Shown piece by piece: positions 1 to 10,300 of a DNA stretch of 64,000 bases. Each line of letters opens with the position of its first letter. Positions within the stretch are counted from its first letter, which is position 1. The stretch lies in the NCBI GenBank assembly GCA_029945375.1, contig CM057059.1, forward strand, positions 4,154,001-4,218,000, written 5' to 3'. Source of the DNA: Agaricus subrufescens. Lineage: Eukaryota; Basidiomycota; Agaricomycetes; Agaricales; Agaricaceae. A program made the position numbers and the translations under genes. The notes under the pieces were generated by a model. It saw nothing but the letters and a program-made list of their open reading frames with translations. It made no database searches and had not been told where the DNA came from.

Positions 1-3000
1 GCCAGGGCCTGTCGACGGTCACCTGTCAGAGCAAGCACAACAACCAAAAACACAAGGGAGAGGAAGACAGACCTGGGTCTCTTCTGGCAAAGGCGGCCAT
101 TCACTGAACAAGGCTGACCACGACGACTTGCCCGTTCTCTCACTGTGGCTCTGGACCTTGACCTAGTTCGATTGAGATGAGACGAGTTGCTATCGGTCTA
201 TGGACTATGGAAGGTACTGACCCTGTAACTCGCTTTCCTGTACCCTTCATCCTCCTCATCACTGTCCAGCAGTGGTCCCACCTCCTCGGGCATATAGCGT
301 TGGCAAGCAGATGGAGAGAGCAACAAGCGGCAGGAGAGTTGAAAGACACCACTGGGAACGTTCATGAAGGTATTCCATCGGTCGCACCACTTGAGGAACA
401 AGTCTATTGCCTCCTCGCTGTGGCGGGTAAAGGACTCGGATGTGAGGCCATAGAGCCGATCCTCGGTCTGTCGGCTGTGGCCTGCCTGAAGAGCACTGAC
501 GGTGTCGGCGTTCTCAATTGTACTGAAGACCTCGAGCTCAGGACACCACTTGCGCTTGACGGTAATGTTGGCCTGGCGGTAGTCGGCCAGACCCAACTCG
601 ACCCCGACTCCCTTGAGAGTACAGTCCCTCATCTCCTTTGACAGCATATCCGAGTGCAAGACAGCACAGTCATCTGGGAAGAGAAAGACGTTGAGCAACT
701 TCTGGACGGCCATATCTCCAGGATAGAGGATCGACGCAAACAGCTGGGCTACTGGCGTTGCAAGGGCACGAAGCTGAAAGATCATGTCACCGGTGAAGGC
801 ATCAATCCCATGAGGAATAAACTTGTCTTGGCGGGTGAGCGTACTCATCTTGGTGTACCGACAGATGATTGACCAATGTGTGTTGATCTTGTAGAAACCC
901 CGGGCCTGGAGCGGCGTGTTGGTGAACTGGATGCAGGTGAGCTCGGTCCCGCGAGCCGGTGAGCCTCCTCCAATTTGTATACACACGGCCAGCATTTTGA
1001 AAGCCTCACAGTAGTGGCGATACCACAAACGAACCTGAGCAAGGTTCCAAATGGGCTCCCCGGTTCCCGGCCTGGCGCCATGCAAGAAGCGATCTCGAAT
1101 GTCCTTGTCGTCCAGCATGGCCTCTAATAGTTTCAGACTGTGCTTGTGCAGCGGCGTGTTCCGACGGTCTTTGAAGATGTTGTAGCCAGGTGTGGTGTCA
1201 GTCAAGTCATCGGCGATATGGTCATACTGAATGTACAAGTCCTTTCCAAAGAAGATCTTCTGATGGATAAAGCCAAATGCCTCCTTGACCATCTTGGGCG
1301 CCATTGTGCGGAAATCGGGAATAGAGATACGGCTTCCCCGAAAGACAAGCTCAGTATACTCCGGATTAGACCAGAACGAGGCAGGAAGGGAGACAGTGGA
1401 CATGGCCATTGCCGAGGCAAGATGCTGGAGGCTGAGGACGCTATTGAAAGTGCTACAGTCTACCTTTTCAGTACACATGAACTGGATCGCATCCATGCTT
1501 CCCACGAGTGTCTGACCGGGCTGGCTGGAGTGGATCTGGCGCAGAACGACGAGCCTGATACAGTAGGTGAGCTTGGCCAATAGGCCGGTGATGTCTTTGG
1601 GATGAGCCCAGCTGAGGTCGGGCTTGATAGAGGATAGGATAACAAAACACATGGTAGGGTCCCCGACGGTATTTCCAGCGGAGGGCTTCCAGCGATGGGC
1701 CCAGATTGACATCAAGACGTTCTGGATATGGGTAGACAGAGAGGACGGTGTCGAGGCAGGCTGACTCCCAGCCAGACGCAGTTGGTGGAGCGCCTCCCTG
1801 ACTTGAAGCGGTAGCGGCATCTCGTAGCTGCCATGATCCCGCAAGAGAAAGGTAATCAACCGGGTAACCTCATGGACATACTTGTCTAGCGTGGTGACCT
1901 TCTGGTGTGCATGGAAAGGGTCATTAGAGATTCCGCTAGCAAACGTTCCAAAGTTGAGTTTCCAAGTCCAGGTCATAGAGCATGTACTTACGATTTCTGC
2001 GGGTCGGCTGTGTTGAGCCTCTGAAGAATGAGCAACGGCGTCAACTCGATCAACGCCACGTCACTCTTGAACTTGTGTTGGACCGCCGGCTTGAGCCAAG
2101 GCATCTCCGTCTTGGAAGGGTCTCGGACCAGAGCACGAAGGTCGGCTGGTTTATAGGAATGAGTATGGTCAGCCCACTTGGTGAGCCTGAGGAAGTCGGT
2201 AAGCTCCCGGACGTCCTGATAGTTGTGAGTGTCCTGTTGGATTGCTTCGGTGATAAACTGTCTCTTGCTTTCCAGCCACTTGGTATCCAGTACCTCGGCC
2301 GTGATAGAGAGCAGTGCCGGCTCGTAGACCTGGAAATAAGAACGGCTGTTCTGGTTATCAAAGCGCTGTGCACAGACCAAGGCATAGCGAGTGGGTTTGG
2401 TGAGTTCAGGATGTTCTTTCCGGTGATGATAATCCATAGAACCTTGGGTGCCGTATATCTTCTTACACGTCGCAAACGGACAAAGGAGGGCTTCACGGTG
2501 GAGGGGTAGGCCGCTAATTGCATTGCAGGTCACAAAGACATCCGGCATTTGATTGACTATCTCGAGCTGGCGACGGACATGTGCAAACCTGTCTTTGTGG
2601 ATAAAGGGCTCCAAGACAGTGTGGTTCCTCTTGATGTGGCCCAAGGCGGTACTGGACGTGAGGGCGATCCCACAAGGAACACAGAGCAAGACTTTCCAGT
2701 CCCTATCATAGTACAGCCCAATGGTCGTCAAGTAGGGATCGCTGGCCAATGGCTTCCCAATATGGACACTGACGGTCTGCAGAAAAGTGGAAAACGGGTC
2801 AGTATGCTATTTACTCTGAGACAAAGAGAGTTGAGGACTCACAGGTGCCTTTGCCTCGTCTTCTGGCATGGCCGGGAGATTCTTCAACAGAGTTGCGTCA
2901 GTACCAAAAAGACAAAAACAGAAGGATGACAGGTCCTACCGCCTCCTCTGCCTCTATACCAGGCATAGACCTCTATGCCCAACATAGTTGTCAATACGAG

Positions 3001-3314
3001 TCTGAAACCACAAGTCTGATAGGACTACTCACGTGCTCCGCTTCTTCCAAAGGGCCTGTATACTCACATCCATCCTTGTTGACATGTGCGAGAAGCTCAT
3101 ACTCGGAGAAATAGAAATGACGACAGTTGTCAGAGGTACAGTAGCAGGCCAAGCGACCTTGGGCGTCCCGAGTGACCTGGATCTCCGCGTTCGGATAGAC
3201 GACAGTGACAGTAGGCTGGCAGACGGCCATATGAACATAGAGATTAGAGACTTCGGTAAAGTTTTGCCCACATTGGGCACAGTGAAAGACGATGGCTGCA
3301 GTGGGCTGAGACAT
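1..3314 (-). CDS. OrsD-like zinc finger / tyrosine-recombinase-like / (RecQ helicase) fusion, copy 1, 3' end outside window
   Basis: Proposed exons on the minus strand: 3314-3033, 2972-2940, 2881-2843, 2776-1992, 1935-222, 162-73 and 22-1. All junctions are GT-AG and phases add up, giving about 988 residues before the window edge. It is a close paralogue of the complete gene at 7384-12950. Seen: an N-terminal C2HC-type finger (CAQCGQNF), two OrsD/DUF3505-like fingers (CVPCGIALT and CPFATCKKIYG, each followed by HxxxxH), then the recombinase-like boxes PARGTEL, CRYTKMST, LADYRQ and AGHSRQTEDRLYG. The exon at 162-73 ends LFSEWPPLPEETQ, matching the linker just before the helicase exon of the other copy (MFSQWPPKATEHQ), so the helicase probably continues to the left of position 1. 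Unlike copy 2 it has two tiny exons (33 and 39 nt) in the linker after the first finger. Assignment of fold is by motif and spacing, not by database search. Confidence 0.8.
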
Positions 3315-3541
3315 GGGTATGAGAAACGAACGAAGCTAAGGCACGGCAAGCACTTTTAATCCATGACTGAGTCTCCTATATACTGTATATCATAGTGGAT
3401 AAATGTTTCAAAAAAAACAGACTAGATTACTTGGGGAAATGTTTTCCAGTCTACTGCGCTAGCCCGGTAAAAGGCGGATTGAATGTGTAAAACATAGACT
3501 AGGTCACTTGGGGCAACATTTTCCAGTGCGACAAGCAAGGT
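3315..3541. other. 5' flank of copy 1 with degenerate repeat pieces
   Basis: Short AT-rich upstream region of the minus-strand gene. From about 3420 it contains two diverged versions (agactag...cacttgggg...ttttccag) of the repeat that is complete in the next feature. No clear core promoter element is assigned. Confidence 0.4.
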
Positions 3542-3895
3542 CCTGTTCCAGGTGAAAAGCAGACTGAATATGCTAAAAGCAGTCTAGGTCGCTTGGGGAA
3601 AGATTTTCCAATGCGAGCCAGTTACCAGGGGCTTTTTTTTCGCTTTTTTCAAAAGCCCTCCTAGGTAGCTTATGCTTTCACCAGTCGGCTTGATTTTAAT
3701 TTTAATCTTGGTGAGAGCGCCTGTTCCAGGTGAAAAGCAGACTGAATATGCGAAAAGCAGTCTAGGTCGCTTAGGGAAAGATTTTCCAATGAGAGCCAGT
3801 TACTAGGCACTTTTTTTTCGCTTTTTTCAAAAGACCTCCTAGGTAGCTTATGCTTTCACCAGTCGGCTTGATTTTAATTTTAATCTTGGTGAGAA
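3542..3895. repeat. Tandem direct repeat, two units of ~178 bp
   Basis: The sequence starting cctgttccaggtgaaaagc at 3542 repeats at 3720 and both units end atcttggtgaga. Units are about 95% identical by eye, contain a T-run (ttttttttcgcttttttc) and the AT-rich ttttaattttaatc stretch. They sit in the upstream region of copy 1. Function unknown. Confidence 0.85.
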
Positions 3896-6041
3896 GAAAA
3901 TAGGATATAGCTCCTAGTTCTTACCAAGCCAGGGACATAGCGGCGGAGATGCGTCTTTTGTATGAGGATAAAAGGTGATTGAACAGACAAGGTAAGTAGT
4001 ACTGGCTTCCATGTCCTCTAACGACTCTTGTAACTCTCCCAGCATTTCCGCTCCCAGCGTTCCCGCTCTCAGTGTTCCCAGTGCTGCCAGTGTGCCTAAT
4101 AATCTGCCCCCTCGAGTACGGTCTGTACTCGGCCCTGCAGGGTGCATGCCTTCTATGGCAACCGTTACTCGAACAGGGCCGTCGGCCGTGATCCGCACCT
4201 GCCATATTCTGTACTCGCGTTCCCACCGGCTCCATTCCTTCCCACGGCAGCTCCGCTCCCTCCCACGGGGGTCAGCGACTCTTCAGGGGCTCACAAAACT
4301 GAATAGCTCGCTGTTCGCATCATTCTTGCGATCACTCGCGGCTTGATTGCGAGCCGTCCTCAGGCTCTGCCGCCGACGGCTACCCATTGAACACCAGCTC
4401 CTCTCCCTCCCACGGGGATGACCGACTCCTCAGGGGCCCCCGAAACCGCATAGCCTGTTGTTTGCATCATTGTTGCGATCACTTGCCACAGTATTGCAAG
4501 CGGTTCTCAGGCTCTGCCGCTGTGTCGCCGACAGCTAGACATTCAGGCTGGCCCCTGCCGCGTCAGTCAAATGCCCCCCCACACCAGTCAGCGATCAAAC
4601 TCATCACTCCCATCACTCCCATCACTCCCATCATTGCACTCGCATACTTTGCTGCCGACGGATAGCCATTGCTGCTTAGTCCCACTGCATGAGTCATCGA
4701 CACTCCCTTGCCCTCTCACCGTCGGTCTGATAAGGCCTTAGGCCAGACCACTGGGCGATCACTCCCATCCCTTCCATCACTCCCATCGGCCATCGGCCCA
4801 TTGTGCCTCGCTCCTGCCACATGAGTCAACCCTCCCTCTCTTCTCCATCGGTCCTCTAAAACCACACCCTTCGGCAATCACTTCCATCACTCCCATCACT
4901 CCAATCACTTTCCAGCACTGTATTGCAGGCGCTCTCTGGCTCTGCCGCCGGTGCCCATAGCTAGACATTGCTTGCTAGTCCCACTGCAAGAGTCAACACC
5001 CCTCTCCCTTCATCGGTCCCCTAAGCCCGTGCCGCTCTGCGATCAATCGCATCACTCCCAGTCACACAGTGACATTGTGTATATCATTTTGAATTACCCT
5101 GCCGTGACACTGTCCCCTATAAGATACATGCCTGTAACTACTGTATATTACCAGTCCCAAAATACATCATCAGATCGGATTCACTCCACTACGACCTTCC
5201 GTTGCCCGCTCCGTCGGTGGCCCATTTTTAGAACACCATATCCTCCACTCGCAATATTATAAGTGCCTTCTATCACCCTTTGGGTTAGGGTTATGCCATC
5301 GGTCAGGTACCATAGTCAGCGCATTTCTATCATCGAATCAAGATGCTCTTCAGGAGTCTGTGTAGAATGTAACTACAATCCAGTTGACAGAGCTTTGCTC
5401 CCACTACCTGCCGGTGCCGTCGGTCAGGTACCGGCACAAAGCTCTCATCGGTATGCTCATTTTGAACTTTGAGAGAGAGGAGACACGAGAGTGATACCCG
5501 CGTGCATTCTACAATGGAGTGTTAGTAAAATTTCAACATGAACAGAGCCAACAGGAGACGATCGTTGCCTTGATTATCATCCACTTTCCTGATACAAGTA
5601 ACGACGGCCGAAACTCATCATACCGTTTACTTGTCAAGCCGACTGTACTAATTTCTGCAAGCATCTATATTTATCTACGCCCTCTGTATCCACTAAAATA
5701 TAGTCCTACATGCCACCGGCGGAGCTCCCCTGTCAAATCAGATAGATGTTGCTTGTGTGACTTTTCTGGCCTGATTATATACATATGCCCCGGATCCATC
5801 GGCTGGAGTTTTGTACTAGCAATTACTCATGCCAAGAAGGAAAGAAAACTGATATCCGCGCGGACACAAATACCTCATCTCCGTGTGGTGAGCCTTTTCC
5901 AATTACTCGGCCGATATGTGGGAGATATGTGGATTCTTTTGGCGAATAAAAGCATCACACATGGTGAGCATGACGTTTTCATTTTTGCTTACTCGCTCCT
6001 CGCTTGTCACACTCAGCGTCAAACTTACTTGCCGCAATATC
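3896..6041. other. Intergenic region between divergent genes, low-complexity
   Basis: No gene supported. The interval holds short runs of ATCACTCCC-type repeats (about 4601-4637, 4755-4795 and 4877-4910), several imperfect copies of a segment with ctctgccgcc and tccctcccacgggg (about 4240-4560), and several CCGNCGG motifs. The part 5790-5930 resembles the DNA upstream of the complete gene (7110-7260): both have attactcatgccaag followed by gatatccgc and ctcggccgata, which marks an ancient duplication of the promoter side together with the first exon. A gggttagggtt at about 5282 is too short to be a telomere tract. Confidence 0.5.
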
Positions 6042-6395
6042 ATGCCATCTCAGCCTCCCCCGGACGCTCAAATTGTTTATCACTGTGGCTATTGCGGTGA
6101 AAACTTCACCGAGATATCTGAAATCTCTACTCATTTCAATGTTTATCATCCGTGAGTGACTGTAGACTATCTTTATGCTGATATTCGACTGATTTCACCC
6201 ATTGCTCTTTATTCCCTAACAGAGCAGAGACCGAAGCTGAGGTTGAGCTCATTGATTTCTTCTCCTTCCATGGATCAGAAACTGTTGATAGTGAAAATGA
6301 TGAACTCGCCCCAGACCAAGTGACTCTCTCCTTATAATCTCGTCATCTACTCGAACTCACACCCTGAATTATAGGCGAATGTCAATGCCGAGTAA
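6042..6395 (+). pseudogene. Truncated third copy of the N-terminal zinc-finger exon
   Basis: Exon 6042-6151 encodes MPSQPPPDAQIVYHCGYCGE and a C2H2-type finger clearly related to the first exons of copy 1 and copy 2. A GT-AG intron (6152-6222) leads to exon 6223-6319 (acidic, ending ELAPDQ), and a further intron could add a final ANVNAE before a TAA at 6393-6395; without that intron the frame stops at 6335-6337. About 75 residues in all. The second half of the cysteine-rich region, the OrsD-like fingers, the recombinase-like part and the helicase are missing. It preserves the intron positions of copy 2, so it is most simply a decayed or truncated duplicate, although expression as a solo zinc-finger peptide cannot be excluded. 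Confidence 0.65.
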
Positions 6396-7109
6396 TTACT
6401 ATGTACTATATCGTTCCAGTCTCTTGCCGCCGGTGGCCCAATTTCCGAATATGCTATCAGTTGTATTGATAATCATAGTTACGCTGTCGGTACTTCTTAT
6501 ATTGCGAATGTAGACCATAGTACACTATACTCAAATTTCACTATTACAAGTGCATACCAATACCACTCCCACCATCGGAGTGCCACCAACTGGCACCCAT
6601 AGTCAGTATTCTGTATCATTAATCCAGCTGACTTCCAACGTCTCAAACCACCCTTGATGTCAAACCTCTCACCACCACACTTAATTGAACTTTGAAAAGA
6701 GACATGGGACCGATAGCCGCACAAATCAGAGGCCTTCGGTCGAATGATTACTCAAAGCGATACACAGGAGTCAATAGCATCCTTGACAACCCTACCCCAA
6801 GCAGAAATCAATCGTTATCTACGTCGGCCGTTATCTACATTGGCCGCATTCACAGGAGCCGTGTAAACGATGCCCCAATCCATATAGCAAATGCCCCAGT
6901 TTGTTCTATGGGTATATTCATGTAACAAGACTCAGAAGTAATGTCTCTTTTGGCTTCACTTTCACTTTCAAACATCTGAAGAACATAATATATAACACCG
7001 GCGGAGCTTAACCACAGTCGTTCTAGCAGATACATGTGGACTGTCTCGCTTTCTCGGCCTGTTTCCACACATTCCCTCGGCACCAACCCCATCTTGATAT
7101 CATTGATAG
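6396..7109. other. Intergenic region, nothing recognised
   Basis: No open frame with plausible coding character on either strand. Contains CCGCCGG at about 6434 and ACCGGCGG at about 6996 as the only notable words. Confidence 0.4.
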
Positions 7110-7383
7110 CATCTCCTCGGCAGGATTGTTCGTACTAGTGATTACTCATGCCAAGCAGGAACGAAAGTGATATCCGCCTACACACAAATATCTCATCCCG
7201 CGCAGCGATCCTTTTCAGTGAGGTTTTTCAAATTCCTCGGCCGATACGGCAGGACTGTTCATGATTAAAAAGATTAGACATCGAAGTATGACCGTCGGAG
7301 ACCGATATTTACCGTTCTTCATCTTCATTTACTGTTTCTCCGCTTTTCGCACTCAAACCCGCACTTACTCGTCTGGATACACT
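7110..7383 (+). promoter_or_regulatory. Putative promoter/5' leader of the complete recombinase-helicase gene
   Basis: Sequence directly upstream of the ATG at 7384. It shares attactcatgccaag, gatatccgc and ctcggccgata blocks in the same order with 5790-5930, upstream of the truncated copy. Conservation of these blocks in otherwise diverged non-coding DNA suggests either recent duplication or a retained regulatory segment. No TATA box or transcription start can be fixed. Confidence 0.35.
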
Positions 7384-10300
7384 ATGAGCGCATCCCAACC
7401 TCGCACCAACCAACCAGGGCCCTTTCAGTGTACTCACTGTCACGAAAAACCCTTTGACCGAATCTCCGACTTTTACGTTCATCTTGCTATCTGTCAACCA
7501 AAGGTCACTGTGAGCTATCCCAACGCTGAAGTTCAACAGAGTCGGGATGTTCGTGGGCGTATCCCTTGCTACTGCTCTTCTAGCACCTGCCACCGTTTCT
7601 ATTACTCCGAAACTGAGCTTGTCCTCCACATTGATGGAGACGACGCTGAATATGTCGGACCCGCTCCAGAACAGGTCATTCACCTCTATCCAAGTCATCT
7701 ACTTGCCCTGACGCTTTAAATCACAGACTGAAGCTTCAGTTGCTGCCACTGCTGGCAGCGGTGCACCTGAGGCCAACCCTGTTGTTGAGGATAATGTACG
7801 TTGTCTTTTTTTTTCCCGTTAGATATATAGTCGCTTATCAATCACCAAATTAATTGTAGGTTACAGTCTTCTCCACACCGTCGCATGATTTGTCTTTTAC
7901 ATTCTCTGACGAGGGTGTTGATTTCAAGGCGCCTGTTCGTACCATCCATTTATCTATGCAAAACAATGTCACTGATCATGAGCGCCGTCTTCAGACTGTC
8001 AATGTTTACATCGGTGACCCTTTGGCCACCCACCCCGTCCTGACCTCCGTCGGGCTTTACCACAATGTGGACTGGAACATAATAATCTGCGCTTCCTGCG
8101 GTATTGGCCTCACTCGTAACACAGCCCTTCCACATGTCAGGCGCAACCATCCAGTCTTCCAAAGCAATATCAACCGGGACCGGTTTGCCACTGTCTGTGA
8201 TGATTTGGAAATCGTCGACCAGCTTCCCGACGTCTTCCTTGTCATTGAGCCCATAAGTGGCCTCCCTCTTCACCGCCATGCCCTTCTCTGTCCCTTTGCC
8301 ACCTGCAAAAAAGTGTACGGCACCCGAGGCTCTATGGACTTTCATCACCGCAAAGAGCATAAAGAATGCCCTAAGCCGGCTCACTACAATACCGTCTGTG
8401 CCCAGCGTTTCGACAACCAGAAAAGTCGGTCCTACTTCCAAGTCAAAGAACCGGACCAGACAATTATCCCTACCGCACTGCTCAACGCCGAGTGGCTGAC
8501 CGCCAAAGAAGAGTTCATTACCCAAGCTATACAGGAAGATACACACAATTATCAAGATGTCCGTGCCCTCACCGACTTTCTCCGCATCACAAAATGGCCC
8601 GACCACACTCGACCTTACAAACCCGCCAATCTTCGCGATCTTGTTCGCGAACCTGCTAACAACGAGTTGGCATGGCTGAAACCGGCAGTCCTCTACAAGC
8701 TTCGCTCAGATGTCTTACTCATTGAGTTGACACCTTTGCTCATACTTCAGCGTCTCAACACAGCAGATCCGGCCAAAGGGTGAGTAGAGTATCTCACTAC
8801 TATCTCTTCATGTATCGTGACGCTGATGTTTTTTTACAGCGGTATTTCCAACGAGCCCTTTCACGCACACCAGCAGCCCGCTACGCTAGACAAGTACATG
8901 AAGGAGGTCTACAGACTTCTCGCCTTCTTGTTGCGTAACCGGGGTGATTACCAGATGCCTTTGTCGACAACAGTCATGGAGGATATCCATAAACTACGCG
9001 TTGCCGGCGGCCACCCTGCCTCAACCCCTGCTTCCCTGTCTCCGCTCATACAAAATCTACTCATGTCTCTGTGGTCTAACTTATGGATCCCGCAGCCTGG
9101 GAACACCGTCGGCGACCCAACCATGTGCTTCATTATCTTATCGTCCATTAAGTCCGACCTCACATTCCTGCAACCTAAAGACATCACCCCTCTCCTTGCC
9201 CGACTCACGTACAACATTCGCCTCGTTATCCTCCGTCAGATCCATTCTAGTCCCGCCGGCCAGACCCTCGTCCAGTCCATGGAGGCGCTCCAGTTTATGT
9301 GCACGGAGAAGATTGATACAACGACATTCAATAGTATCATGAGTCTCCAGCACTTGGCGACCTCCATCGCCATGAGGACCATTTCTCTTCCTTCTTCCTT
9401 CTGGTCCAACAATCAGTATACCGAGGTGGTCTATCGTGGCAGCCGGGTCTCTATGCAGGACTTCTGTAACATGGCACCAGACATGATCAAGGAGACGTTT
9501 CAGTTTATCCACGAAAACCTTTTTTTGGGCAAGGACCTTTATATTGAGTACGACCACATCGCCGATGACTTGTGGGAGCGTTCCCCTGGTTATAATATTT
9601 TCCAGGACCATCGCAACAGCTCTCTTAAAGGCAAGACACGGCCTTTACTTCAAGCTATCGTTGAGGACGCCAGCCTTCGATCTCGCTTTCTACATGGGAC
9701 TCAACCGGAAACCGGAGAGCCTATTTGGAACTTGTTTCAACTTCGTTTGTGGTATCGTCAATACTGTGAGGCGATGAAGCTATTGGCAGTCTGCTGCCAG
9801 ATTGGCGGAGGGTCACCGGCGCGAGGGACGGAACTCACCTGCATCCAATTCACCAATACGCCTCACCAGGCTCGGGGCTTCTTCAAGGTCGGTACTCATT
9901 GGGTGCTCTCTTGTCAGTACAACAAAACAAGTGCTATCACCAATCAAGACAAGTTTGTCCCTCACGGCCTTGATGCGTTCACGGGGGACATGATTTTCCA
10001 AGTTCGCGCTATTGCTACTCCCTTGGCCCAGCTTTTTGCTTCTATATTATACCCCGGCAACATGGAGCTCCAAAAGCTCCTCAACGTCTTCCTCTTCCCC
10101 GATCATCATGAAATCTTACACTCAGACTCGTTGTCCAAGGAGATGCGTATTCGGACGCTCCGTAGTTTGGGTGTCGAGTTGGGAATCGCTGACTACCGCC
10201 AGTTGAGCGTTGCCATTCGTCACAAGAAATGTCCTGAACTTGAGATCCTCAACAATCTCGATCATGTTGACACCGTCGGTGCTCTCCAGGCAGGTCACAG

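Noticed and set aside
5280..5296. gggttagggtt, an interstitial telomere-like word.
   Set aside because: Fewer than two units; expected by chance.
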